Assembly: GCA_014190095.1 (NCBI GenBank)
Contig: BJFW01000006.1
Location: 1 to 46,649 of the forward strand
Direction: 5' to 3'
Source: Actinomycetes bacterium
Lineage (GTDB): Bacteria; Actinomycetota; Acidimicrobiia; Acidimicrobiales; Ilumatobacteraceae
DNA: 46,649 nucleotides
Positions within the stretch are counted from its first letter, which is position 1. Each line of letters opens with the position of its first letter. The notes below the pieces were generated by a model, which saw only the letters and a list, made by a program, of their open reading frames with translations, was not told the origin of the DNA and did not search any database. Shown one piece after another: positions 34,097 to 42,344 of the stretch. A program made the position numbers and the translations under genes.

Positions 34097-35245
34097 TTAG
34101 AGCGTTGACTCAATGTGATCGATATCAGTGGTATTGGATCCAGCCTTTTCTGGCCAGCCAGCCAAGACATACCCACAGTCGGCCTCCCAGGACACATTGA
34201 TGTTGGCACCAACCGCTATTTGCGGCATGCGCGCCGACGAGTCGGCCAAACAAGTCAATTCTGTGCCATCGGCCAAACGAACGATCATCCGGGCTGTAGC
34301 CCCCTGGAACACCAGGTCGGTCAAAGTGCCATGAAGACTTTGGCCGCTGGCATCGGCTTGATCAGAAGGGCGAAGTCGCTCTGGGCGAAGCATCACCGAA
34401 ACGTGAGCACCAACTGCATGAGCAGAAGATTGCCCCACAACACGAATGGTTGACCCTGCTTTCAGTGCAACTACGGCATCTGCACCATCGTGACTCTGCA
34501 CTGTTCCGGGAAGCAGGTTCGCCGAGCCGATAAACCCAGCAACAAACAGTGAAGCCGGGGAGCGATAGATCTCCTGTGGAGATCCAATCTGTTCAACATG
34601 GCCCTGGCTCATAACAGCAATGCGATCACTCATGGTGAGCGCTTCGCCTTGGTCGTGAGTGACGAAGATAAAACTGATGCCTACTTCACGTTGAATGCGC
34701 TTCAACTCAATTTGCATGGCTTCACGCAACTTCAAGTCAAGCGCAGCCAATGGCTCGTCCAATAACAACGCACTTGGGTAGTTCACCAAAGCACGTGCCA
34801 ACGCAACACGTTGCTGCTGACCGCCGGAAAGCTGCGATGGTTTGCGTTGAGCAAAATCACTCAACCGAACGATCTCAAGCATCTCCATAACGCTGGTTTT
34901 AATTTTTGACTCATCCACCTTCTTTGAACGCGGACCGAAAGCGACATTGTCGAATACCGACATGTGCGGAAACAATGCGTACTGTTGAAACACTGTGTTG
35001 ACGTTGCGCTTGTACGGAGGCACGTCCGAAACATCAATTCCGTCCAACATGACTCGACCAGCTGTTGGCTGTTCGAACCCAGCGATCATCTTTAGGGTTG
35101 TTGTCTTGCCACAGCCAGAAGGCCCCAGCATGGCAAAGAACTCGCCAGTAGCGATGGAGAAATTTGCATCATGCACTGCAACGAAGTCGCCATAGCGCTT
35201 CGAAACATGGTCTAGAACAATGACGTCGCTTTCTAATTCCCCCAT
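34097..35245 (-). CDS. potA: Polyamine-type ABC transporter ATP-binding protein (PotA)
   Basis: This 382-residue ATPase energises the polyamine importer. After the start MGELESDVIVLDHVSKRYGDF come Walker A GPSGCGKTT, the signature LSGGQQQR and Walker B ALLLDEP. The C-terminal third is a TOBE/OB-type regulatory domain (VMLRPERLRPSD) as in PotA. The ATG at 35245 is chosen because the conserved ATPase fold begins there; the open frame extends upstream into the aldehyde dehydrogenase gene. No Shine-Dalgarno is present, but TAGTCT eight bases before the ATG, made from the preceding stop codon, resembles the leaderless promoters elsewhere. It sits 11 bases after the dehydrogenase. Confidence 0.93.
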   Translation of the reverse strand: MGELESDVIVLDHVSKRYGDFVAVHDANFSIATGEFFAMLGPSGCGKTTTLKMIAGFEQPTAGRVMLDGIDVSDVPPYKRNVNTVFQQYALFPHMSVFDNVAFGPRSKKVDESKIKTSVMEMLEIVRLSDFAQRKPSQLSGGQQQRVALARALVNYPSALLLDEPLAALDLKLREAMQIELKRIQREVGISFIFVTHDQGEALTMSDRIAVMSQGHVEQIGSPQEIYRSPASLFVAGFIGSANLLPGTVQSHDGADAVVALKAGSTIRVVGQSSAHAVGAHVSVMLRPERLRPSDQADASGQSLHGTLTDLVFQGATARMIVRLADGTELTCLADSSARMPQIAVGANINVSWEADCGYVLAGWPEKAGSNTTDIDHIESTL

Positions 35246-35256
35246 TAGTGCAAAGA

Positions 35257-36681
35257 CTAACTGTTGAGGTTGATCATCACGTGCTTGATGCGCGTGTAGT
35301 CGTCGAGTGCGTACATCGAGAGGTCTTTGCCGTAGCCAGACTTCTTGTAGCCACCGTGTGGCATTTCGGCCACCATTGGGATGTGAGTGTTCACCCACAC
35401 GCAACCGAAGTCGAGGTTCTTCGTCATACGCATGGCTCGGCCGAGGTCACGAGTCCAAACCGACGAAGCAAGCGCAAACTCAACACCGTTCGCCCACTTC
35501 AGAGCCTCTGCTTCATCGCTGAACTTCTGCACCGTAATTACTGGTCCGAAGATTTCGTTCTGAATCATCTCGTCGCTTTGCAAGAGGTCGGAGACCACGG
35601 TTGGCTCAAAGAAGTAACCCTTGCTACCGATTTGCGAGCCTCCAGTGTTGACCTTGCCGTGCTTTGGCACGCGGTCTAGGAAGCCTGCAACCTTGCTGAG
35701 GTGCACGTTGTTGTTCAACGGCCCGTACAGCACATCTTCATCTGGACGTCCTGTCTTCGTCTTCTTCGCTTGATCGGTAAGCAATGTGACGAAATCGTTG
35801 TACACCTTTGGTCCAGCAATAACACGTGTTGCTGCGGTGCAGTCCTGCCCACCATTGAAGTAACCAGTCATGGCAATTGTTTCTGCAGCGAGCTCTAAGT
35901 CGGCGTCATCAAAAATGATGACTGGCGCTTTGCCACCAAGTTCAAGGTGCAAGCGCTTCAGCGACTTTGATGCGCCAGCAGCAACTTCCATACCTGCGCG
36001 AACAGAACCAGTTACCGACACCATTCCCGGAACGTCGTGATCAACCATTGCGCGACCGGTGTCGCGGTCTCCACATATGACGTTGAGAACACCTGGAGGC
36101 AAAATGTCGCCGATGATCTTTGCGAGGAGAGCCGTTGATGCCGGCGTGGTATCGCTTGGCTTCAACACCGTGGTGTTACCAGCAGCAATTGCTGGAATGA
36201 ACTTCCAAACGCCCATCATGAGCGGATAATTCCATGGCGCAACTTGCGCACACACCCCGATTGGTTCACGACGTATATATGAAGTGAAGTTTGGAACGTA
36301 TTCTCCAGCGCTCTTTCCTTCAAGCATTCGCGCAGCACCTGCGAAGAAGCGAATCTGGTCCATCATCGGGGGAACCTCTTCGCTGAACGTGATTGCACGT
36401 GGCTTGCCCGTATTTTCAATTTCCACTTCGATGAGTTCGGTCATGTGCTTTTCCATCACATCAGCAATGTCATTGATCGCCTTTTGACGAACTGCCGGCG
36501 TGGTGTTTTTCCAAGACTCAGCAGCAACTGCTGCAGCCTTCATGGCATCATCAACGTCATTTGGTCCAGACAGTGCCGCAGTTGCATATTGCTCGCCTGT
36601 CACCGGGTCGATAACTGGGGTCGTGCGACCGTCGCGGGCTGGTACTTCTTTGCCATTGATGAAGTTATTGAAGGATTTCAT
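35257..36681 (-). CDS. Aldehyde dehydrogenase, probably gamma-aminobutyraldehyde dehydrogenase
   Basis: This NAD(P)-dependent enzyme oxidises an aldehyde to the acid. The 474 residues carry the catalytic Cys281 (NGGQDCTAAT), general base Glu247 (LELGGKAP), the oxyanion Asn151 (APWNYPL) and cofactor Lys174 (LKPSDTTP). The length and NGGQDCTA block resemble 4-aminobutyraldehyde dehydrogenases of putrescine catabolism (YdcW/PatD type). The position as first gene of a polyamine transporter operon supports that substrate. Betaine aldehyde is an alternative, given the betaine genes elsewhere in the window. No putrescine aminotransferase or oxidase is in the window. TAGTCT at -12 to -7 of the ATG indicates a leaderless promoter for the operon. 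Confidence 0.88.
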   Translation of the reverse strand: MKSFNNFINGKEVPARDGRTTPVIDPVTGEQYATAALSGPNDVDDAMKAAAVAAESWKNTTPAVRQKAINDIADVMEKHMTELIEVEIENTGKPRAITFSEEVPPMMDQIRFFAGAARMLEGKSAGEYVPNFTSYIRREPIGVCAQVAPWNYPLMMGVWKFIPAIAAGNTTVLKPSDTTPASTALLAKIIGDILPPGVLNVICGDRDTGRAMVDHDVPGMVSVTGSVRAGMEVAAGASKSLKRLHLELGGKAPVIIFDDADLELAAETIAMTGYFNGGQDCTAATRVIAGPKVYNDFVTLLTDQAKKTKTGRPDEDVLYGPLNNNVHLSKVAGFLDRVPKHGKVNTGGSQIGSKGYFFEPTVVSDLLQSDEMIQNEIFGPVITVQKFSDEAEALKWANGVEFALASSVWTRDLGRAMRMTKNLDFGCVWVNTHIPMVAEMPHGGYKKSGYGKDLSMYALDDYTRIKHVMINLNS

Positions 36682-36693
36682 GACACAAGACTA
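36682..36693 (-). promoter_or_regulatory. Leaderless-type -10 element of the aldehyde dehydrogenase/polyamine operon
   Basis: TAGTCT at -12 to -7 of the ATG at 36681 on the minus strand. The divergent alanine dehydrogenase ATG is only 34 bases away. Confidence 0.5.
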
Positions 36694-36715
36694 TCCAGTG
36701 GACTAGACATGGGGT

Positions 36716-37858
36716 ATGGCTACAAGCAGCGTTGCTCGTGGGGTAAAAACAGTCGGAGTTCCTAAAGAAATCAAGACCATGGAAGGTCGGGTTTCGCTCA
36801 CGCCAGACGGCGTTCGTGAGTTTGAGCGATTAGGAATAGACGTCTTTGTAGAGACCGGCGCAGGTGAGGCAGCCTCGATTCTAGATGCCGAGTTTGTGGC
36901 AGCGGGAGCAACCATCGTGAAGACCGCCGCAGACGCGTGGTCTCAAGAGATGGTGGTCAAGGTCAAGGAGCCAAAAGAAGAAGAGTTCGGATACTTGCGC
37001 AGCGATCTCACGCTGTTTACCTACTTGCACCTTTCCGCATACCCAAAAGTTGCAGCAGCACTCGTTTCCTCGGGAACCACCGCTATCGCCTACGAGACCG
37101 TGCAAACCGCTGATGGATCGTTGCCATTGCTTGCACCAATGAGTGAAATTGCCGGTCGACTTGCAACCCAGGCTGGTGCACGATTCCTTGAACGCCCCCA
37201 AGGTGGTCGCGGTGTACTGATGGGCGGTGCGCCAGGCGTTCGCCCTGCAAACGTTGTGGTGATCGGTGCGGGCAATGTTGGTTATAACGCAGCATGGATC
37301 GCTGCCGGAATGCTTGCCAACGTCACCATCTTGGACAAGAACCTTGATCGACTTCGTCACCTTGATCAAATCTGCGTTGGTCGAACAACGACACTTGCGT
37401 CAAACCGCGGATCAATTGAGCGTGCTCTTGTTGATGCCGACTTAGTTGTTGGTGCAGTGTTGGTTGCTGGCGCACGCGCACCAATAGTGGTGAGTGAAGA
37501 CATGGTTCGCTCGATGAAACCAGGCTCAGTTATTGTTGACGTTGCGGTGGACCAAGGTGGTTGCATTGCAACTACTCGCGAGACAACGCACACCGACCCC
37601 ATTTATATGCAACACGGTGTGGTGCATTACGCAGTTGGCAACATGCCAGGTGCAGTTCCGTACACCAGCACCTACTCGCTCACGAACGCAACGCTGCCGT
37701 ATCAGCTTGATGTAGCGCGACTTGGTGCCCTTGGTGCTATTACTCAAAGCGAACCACTTCGCCACGGTTTAAACACAGCTCGCGGCCACATCACTAATGA
37801 TGCAGTGGCTAGCGAACTAAATCTTGCGTACGTTGACCCAATAGCTGCATTGAGTTAG
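36716..37858 (+). CDS. ald: Alanine dehydrogenase
   Basis: Ald interconverts L-alanine and pyruvate plus ammonium with NAD. The 380 residues keep the active-site set at a constant offset from the M. tuberculosis enzyme: Arg25 (in EGRVSLTP), Lys84 (VKVKEP), His105 (YLHLS) and Asp279 (AVDQGG). The NAD-binding loop is VVIGAGNVGYNA (181-192). The C-terminal block NMPGAVPYTSTYSLTNATLP is family-typical. It is divergent from the aldehyde dehydrogenase with only 34 bases between start codons. TAGACA at -12 to -7 is a near match to the leaderless pattern. It provides nitrogen release or assimilation beside the amine-uptake genes. Confidence 0.95.
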   Translation: MATSSVARGVKTVGVPKEIKTMEGRVSLTPDGVREFERLGIDVFVETGAGEAASILDAEFVAAGATIVKTAADAWSQEMVVKVKEPKEEEFGYLRSDLTLFTYLHLSAYPKVAAALVSSGTTAIAYETVQTADGSLPLLAPMSEIAGRLATQAGARFLERPQGGRGVLMGGAPGVRPANVVVIGAGNVGYNAAWIAAGMLANVTILDKNLDRLRHLDQICVGRTTTLASNRGSIERALVDADLVVGAVLVAGARAPIVVSEDMVRSMKPGSVIVDVAVDQGGCIATTRETTHTDPIYMQHGVVHYAVGNMPGAVPYTSTYSLTNATLPYQLDVARLGALGAITQSEPLRHGLNTARGHITNDAVASELNLAYVDPIAALS

Positions 37859-38043
37859 TCACAACACGAATCGCGCCAACCGCATGTTGCACAGCGAAAG
37901 TGCGCATGCTCTGCATACAGGCTGGATCCGCAATGTGGGCATTCACTAAAAACTCCACGAGGAGATTCGCAAAACGGTGCCTGTGACTTAACACTCGGTA
38001 ATGCGTCTGAAGTTAGTCGCGTTGTAGCGTGTTCGTTGTTCAC
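37855..38043 (-). CDS. Small zinc-ribbon protein
   Basis: This is a 62-residue protein if read from the GTG at 38043. The C-terminal half is a compact zinc ribbon: Cys35-x2-Cys38 and Cys51-x2-Cys54 around SLYAEHAHFR, followed by WRDSCCD. The N-terminal 30 residues look disordered. The function is unknown, and zinc binding is inferred from the paired CxxC. Its stop overlaps the ald stop (TTAG, 37855-37858) and its start codon is immediately back-to-back with the MFS ATG. TAAAGT seven bases upstream resembles the local promoters. The coding pattern is convincing only in the ribbon, so the N-terminus is uncertain. Confidence 0.62.
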   Translation of the reverse strand: MNNEHATTRLTSDALPSVKSQAPFCESPRGVFSECPHCGSSLYAEHAHFRCATCGWRDSCCD

Positions 38044-39309
38044 ATGACCGACTTTACTCTTGACAACGACTCCCCGAACCCACATAAGCCAGGTTCAGTC
38101 CAAGCCGCTCTTGCCTCACGCGACTTTCGAATGGTGTGGTCTGGATCGTTTGCTTCAAATATCGGCACCTGGATGCAAAACGTGGTGCTGCCCGCCTATG
38201 TGTACAACCGCACAGGGAAGGCTTCACTCGTAGGCATCATGATTTTTGCCCAACTTGGGCCACTGCTTTTTCTATCCATATTTGCTGGTGTGCTTGCTGA
38301 CAAATTCGATCGCCGCCGTTGGCTCATTTCAATGCAAATCACGCAGCTCACTTTCTCCATTGCCCTTGCCGTACTTGCACTGGGTGATCCGCGCTTCATA
38401 TATATCTTTCTTGCTGCGCTCGGAGTAGGCATTGGTAACGCACTGAATGCTCCAGCATGGTCGGCCATGTTGCCTTCGCTTGTACGGCCAGTGGATTTGC
38501 CGGGAGCATTGTCGCTGAACAGCGTGGTCATTAATGGATCACGCGTAGTTGGCCCGATCATCGTCGCAGTGCTTTCGCAGGTTGGCGTGACGACTGCAGG
38601 TTTCTTTTTCATGAACGCTGCGACGTATCTGTTCGTCATCTTCGCGTTAATGATGGTGAATATCCCAGGCTTCACCCCTGACACAACGCAAGGTTGGCGA
38701 AGGTTCACCAGTGGAATTTCTCTTGCCCGCCAAATTTCTGGCGTCAGCAGACTGCTTATCACACTCGCCACTTTTTCACTGTTTTCACTTCCCTACGTTG
38801 GTTTGTTCCCAGCAGTTGCAGATGTCAACTTCGGAATCGCGGAAGACGGCGTCGTTTATAAGTGGCTGTATGCAACGTGGGGCCTCGGTGCTGCACTCGG
38901 CGGCTTAGCAGTTGGCACCAAGTTTTCCCATCGAGATCAACGCAAACTTGTGCAGTATGGGTTCGTCGGCTTTGCCGTGAGCATGGTGTTCTTCGCCGTT
39001 TCGCGCTCTGCCATTCCGGCATTCATTTTCGGATTCATTCTTGGATTCGCCTACTTCTTCACCACCACTGCAATGTCAATCGTGGTGCAAAGCAGATTGA
39101 AACCAGAAATGCGTGGCCGCGTGATGTCGCTGTGGTTCATGTCATTTGGCGGAACTGTTCCACTTGGCAACATGCTTTTTGGTCCGGTTGTTGATCAATA
39201 TGGTGCACGTTGGCTATTGCTCTTTGGAGCGGCGTGGGCATTGTTCTTGGCATGGTGGTGCAACGTTTCTGCATTGGATGCAAAAAACAAATTTTTAGTG
39301 GGTCAGTAA
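38044..39309 (+). CDS. Major facilitator superfamily transporter (MFS_3/EntS-like)
   Basis: This is a twelve-helix inner-membrane transporter of 421 residues from the ATG at 38044. The N-terminal FRMVWSGSFASNIGTWMQNV and the loop 2-3 motif GVLADKFDRRR are characteristic of the MFS_3 group that includes siderophore and drug exporters. The second half repeats the pattern with FSHRDQRKLVQYG and RLKPEMRGRVMSL. The substrate is not evident. An upstream GTG would add five residues. TAGCGT at 38025-38030 could be its -10 with a 7-8 base leader. Its end overlaps the convergent murF by 15 bases. Confidence 0.88.
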   Translation: MTDFTLDNDSPNPHKPGSVQAALASRDFRMVWSGSFASNIGTWMQNVVLPAYVYNRTGKASLVGIMIFAQLGPLLFLSIFAGVLADKFDRRRWLISMQITQLTFSIALAVLALGDPRFIYIFLAALGVGIGNALNAPAWSAMLPSLVRPVDLPGALSLNSVVINGSRVVGPIIVAVLSQVGVTTAGFFFMNAATYLFVIFALMMVNIPGFTPDTTQGWRRFTSGISLARQISGVSRLLITLATFSLFSLPYVGLFPAVADVNFGIAEDGVVYKWLYATWGLGAALGGLAVGTKFSHRDQRKLVQYGFVGFAVSMVFFAVSRSAIPAFIFGFILGFAYFFTTTAMSIVVQSRLKPEMRGRVMSLWFMSFGGTVPLGNMLFGPVVDQYGARWLLLFGAAWALFLAWWCNVSALDAKNKFLVGQ

Positions 39310-40605
39310 CTGAACAACTCGCTCGAGTGTCGCTACGCGTGAGCCCTTCACCAAAACGGCAACATCGGTGCCACCGTTACGCACAACTTTCACAGCATCG
39401 TCAATCGAAAATGACGGAGTTGCGTAGTTATCGGTCTCGCACGCGATGAACTCAATCTTTTTGCTCCGCGCATATTCGACGATTGCACTGTGTTCTGCCA
39501 AAGAATCTGCCAACTCAGCCATCTGACCGGCAATCACGACATGCCGTGATGCCTTCATTCCGACCAAGGCGTCAAGTGCAGCGCGCATTGAAGCCGGGTT
39601 GGCGTTATACGTGTCGTTAATGATCGTCATTCCGTCATCTGTCGTAATCACCTGCATGCGCATTGGCGATACAAAGCTCTGCTCTAACGCCGCTGCCGCT
39701 CTGTGAATACTCACTCCACACACTCCAGACACTGCGATCGCTGCAGCAGCATTCAACGCCATATGAGCACCAGGAACCGACATTGCCCACGACACAGTTC
39801 CCCACGGTGTTGTTGCACTCACTGAAGCGCGTGCCATCTCATCAAGCTCGCATTTAATGATTCGAATATCAGCGCTCTCATGAACGCCGTACGTCAATAC
39901 CTGTGCTTGCGTCAAGTTACGCATGTTGCGTACTCGTTCATCGTCAGCATTCAGAATTGCGTAGCCCGAACTTGGGAGTGCTTGCACCAATTCGGCTTTT
40001 GCTTTTGCAACACCTTCGATACCGCCAACCCGCTCGGTATGAGCAGCAGCGACCGCAGTCACCACACCAATTGCGGGGCGACCGATTGAACACAGCCGAG
40101 TGATTTCTCCAAAGCCACGCATCCCCATTTCCAACACCAGGGCCTGCGAGTTATCTGCTGCGTTCAGCAGCGTGACTGGTAATCCTTGATCATTATTAAA
40201 CGAACGCTCGCTGGCCGAAACCACGAGCTCGCTCGACAACGCAGCCGCAATGAAATCTTTTGTTGATGTTTTGCCAACCGACCCAGTTATTCCAATCACT
40301 CTGTTTACAACCGATGGCTCAAGACGCGCACGAGCCCATGCGCCGAGCTTCAGCAATGCAGAAAGCGTGTCGTCAACGATAATGGCACTGCGACCAACCG
40401 GATCCCGTTGAGTGAGATACGCACCGGCACCAGACTTCAATGCAGCCTCAATGAATTCGTGCCCATCGCGTTCGGCAACTATTGGAACGAACAACTGCCC
40501 TGGCGAAATGGTGCGCGAATCAAAACTGACACCCGATAAGTGGGCATTTTGTCCAACGAGCGTTCCACCGGTTGCATTCGCCACATCGGCAGCCATAAAG
40601 CGCAT
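39295..40605 (-). CDS. murF: UDP-N-acetylmuramoyl-tripeptide-D-alanyl-D-alanine ligase
   Basis: MurF adds D-Ala-D-Ala to the UDP-MurNAc-tripeptide in peptidoglycan precursor synthesis. The 436 residues have the N-terminal MurF domain (VSFDSRTISPGQLFV, 26-40), the ATP loop GITGSVGKTS (105-114, with Val where Asn is usual) and the Mur-ligase C-terminal block VINDTYNANPASM. It is divergent from the D-Ala-D-Ala ligase gene, so the supplier and user of the dipeptide are adjacent. TATTCT at -12 to -7 of the ATG marks a leaderless promoter. It is outside a dcw cluster here. Confidence 0.94.
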   Translation of the reverse strand: MRFMAADVANATGGTLVGQNAHLSGVSFDSRTISPGQLFVPIVAERDGHEFIEAALKSGAGAYLTQRDPVGRSAIIVDDTLSALLKLGAWARARLEPSVVNRVIGITGSVGKTSTKDFIAAALSSELVVSASERSFNNDQGLPVTLLNAADNSQALVLEMGMRGFGEITRLCSIGRPAIGVVTAVAAAHTERVGGIEGVAKAKAELVQALPSSGYAILNADDERVRNMRNLTQAQVLTYGVHESADIRIIKCELDEMARASVSATTPWGTVSWAMSVPGAHMALNAAAAIAVSGVCGVSIHRAAAALEQSFVSPMRMQVITTDDGMTIINDTYNANPASMRAALDALVGMKASRHVVIAGQMAELADSLAEHSAIVEYARSKKIEFIACETDNYATPSFSIDDAVKVVRNGGTDVAVLVKGSRVATLERVVQLLTH

Positions 40606-40617
40606 GCACCGAGAATA
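40606..40617 (-). promoter_or_regulatory. Leaderless-type -10 element of murF
   Basis: TATTCT at -12 to -7 of the ATG at 40605 on the minus strand. Confidence 0.5.
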
Positions 40618-40646
40618 CTGATAATTACCTAGTACCGTGTTTCATA

Positions 40647-41723
40647 GTGACTACACAAACTCCAACACACGTAATCGTGTTGTTTGGTGGTGAATCCGCC
40701 GAGCACGATGTCAGCTGCGTCACCGCAGCACATGTGCTTCGCGCTCTAGATCAGCAAAAATATCGCATTAGTGCTATCGGGATCACTCGCGAAGGAAAAT
40801 GGAATTTGGCCACACAGGCAATGGACAATCTCAAACGCGGACCAGAACATGTTGGACCAAAATTGTCAACCGATGGTGAACCAACCTCTATTTCAGTAGT
40901 TGTTGGCGAAGCTCGTGATGGCGCACAAACAGTGGTGTTCCCTTTGCTTCATGGCCCACTCGGTGAAGATGGAACGATTCAAGGATTACTTGAGCTTGCA
41001 AATATTGCATTTGTTGGAACTGGCGTGCTGGGCAGCGCCGTCTGTATGGATAAGGGAGTGGCAAAGCAGGTTCTGCATGCCAACTCGATTCCGCAACCAA
41101 ACTACGTTTCGCTCCGCGAATCACATATCAATGACGCATCCTTGAAACACGCGATCGAAACCCTTGGCCTTCCTCTCTTCGTCAAGCCAGCAAACATGGG
41201 CTCTTCGGTCGGTGTATCGAAAGCCAAATCTGCTGAAGAACTAAAGACCGCTGCAGCCTCTGCATTGCAATACGACGAATGGATTGTGATTGAAGAAGCG
41301 ATTTCGGGTCGTGAAATCGAAGTTGCAGTTCTTGGAAACGACGTAGCCCGTGCATCTGTCCCAGGTGAAATCATCCCTGGCAACGAGTTCTACGATTACG
41401 AAGATAAGTACATCACCGACGGAGCGAAGCTGCTCGTTCCAGCAGACCTCACCGCCGACGAAATTGAGGCTGTTCAAAAACTCGCCATCGTCATTTTCCA
41501 CACGCTTCGCGCCGAAGGTATGGCACGAGTGGACTTCTTCTACGAGAAGAACGGTCGCGGTTTTCTGTGTAATGAAATCAATACCATTCCCGGCTTTACC
41601 CCTATCTCGATGTATCCAAAATTGTGGCAAGCATCTGGACTTTCATATGGCGAGCTGCTCGATGAACTCATTGATTTAGCGATTGAACGCCACTCACGAC
41701 GCCGTCGCAACACCGCGCGCTAA
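40647..41723 (+). CDS. ddl: D-alanine-D-alanine ligase
   Basis: Ddl makes D-Ala-D-Ala, the dipeptide used by MurF. This ATP-grasp enzyme has 358 residues. Family blocks are VIVLFGGESAEHDVS at the start, HGPLGEDGTIQG, KPANMGSSVGVSKA (nucleotide and phosphate loop) and EINTIPGFTPISMYPKLW (metal and second D-Ala site). The GTG at 40647 gives the expected N-terminus. TACCGT eight bases before it may be its -10. It is divergent from murF over 41 bases and ends seven bases from the convergent LysM gene. Confidence 0.95.
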   Translation: MTTQTPTHVIVLFGGESAEHDVSCVTAAHVLRALDQQKYRISAIGITREGKWNLATQAMDNLKRGPEHVGPKLSTDGEPTSISVVVGEARDGAQTVVFPLLHGPLGEDGTIQGLLELANIAFVGTGVLGSAVCMDKGVAKQVLHANSIPQPNYVSLRESHINDASLKHAIETLGLPLFVKPANMGSSVGVSKAKSAEELKTAAASALQYDEWIVIEEAISGREIEVAVLGNDVARASVPGEIIPGNEFYDYEDKYITDGAKLLVPADLTADEIEAVQKLAIVIFHTLRAEGMARVDFFYEKNGRGFLCNEINTIPGFTPISMYPKLWQASGLSYGELLDELIDLAIERHSRRRRNTAR

Positions 41724-41730
41724 TTCAGAT

Positions 41731-42324
41731 TTACGAGCCCGAAGCTGGAATGTTGATGATCTGTCCTGGACGAATATTGACGCTTGAATTCGGCCAGTTG
41801 TTGGCAGCCAATAACGATGCCAGTGATACACAGAACTTCTTGCGAATGACATAAATGGAGTCACCTGCTGCAATTTGGTAGGTGCCCGCTGGACGTGCGT
41901 CGCAACCTGCAGTAGCAGGGCCGGCGGCAACGTCTGGTTTTGCAGTGACGATTGGGTTGAGCACCATTGCCGATGGCGGAATCTTGATGATTGAGCCCGC
42001 AAACGGAAACTGGCCAGAAGCAACCAAGCCGTTGTACATGAGCAGTTCAGACATGGTGATACCAAAGATTGTTGCAACCAAACTTGGCGAGTCACCAGGC
42101 AACACCGTGTAGGTCTGCTCTACCCCAACCGCACCAATTGGCAATGTGGTGGTAACTGGCACCGTGGTAGGGCTAACAGGCGGAATCGTTTGGAAATTTG
42201 TTGACTCCACAGCCACAACGGTTGTTGCGCTACCCGAGACATCTGCACTGCACGCAGCAAGTACTGAAATTGCTGAAAGCACAGCAACTGCATGCACGAT
42301 GGCTTTCTGGTGGCTCTTCATCAC
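41731..42324 (-). CDS. LysM-domain lipoprotein (two LysM repeats)
   Basis: A secreted cell-wall-associated lipoprotein, about 197 residues. The signal (KSHQKAIVHAVAVLSAISVL) ends in lipobox LAAC at Cys25. A Thr/Pro/Val-rich linker follows, then two LysM modules: YTVLPGDSPSLVATIFGI to IIKIP (about 70-117) and YQIAAGDSIYVIRKKFCV to IINIP (about 148-195). LysM modules bind peptidoglycan glycan chains. No catalytic domain is present, so it may be a structural or targeting protein. Start choice: the GTG at 42324 has TACTCT exactly at -12 to -7; the ATG at 42321 is the alternative. The longer open frame upstream enters gltD and is not used. Confidence 0.85.
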   Translation of the reverse strand: MMKSHQKAIVHAVAVLSAISVLAACSADVSGSATTVVAVESTNFQTIPPVSPTTVPVTTTLPIGAVGVEQTYTVLPGDSPSLVATIFGITMSELLMYNGLVASGQFPFAGSIIKIPPSAMVLNPIVTAKPDVAAGPATAGCDARPAGTYQIAAGDSIYVIRKKFCVSLASLLAANNWPNSSVNIRPGQIINIPASGS

Positions 42325-42336
42325 CTGTACAGAGTA
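42325..42336 (-). promoter_or_regulatory. Leaderless-type -10 element of the LysM lipoprotein gene
   Basis: TACTCT at -12 to -7 of the GTG at 42324, within the 20-base gap after gltD. Confidence 0.5.
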
Positions 42337-42344
42337 ATTGATGA

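Noticed and set aside
34063-34212. Upstream extension of the potD frame
   Set aside because: It would bury the Tat/lipoprotein signal 50 residues inside and ignore the strong Shine-Dalgarno before 34062.
35246-35404. Upstream extension of the potA frame into the aldehyde dehydrogenase gene
   Set aside because: The first 53 residues do not resemble ATPases; the conserved fold starts just after the ATG at 35245.
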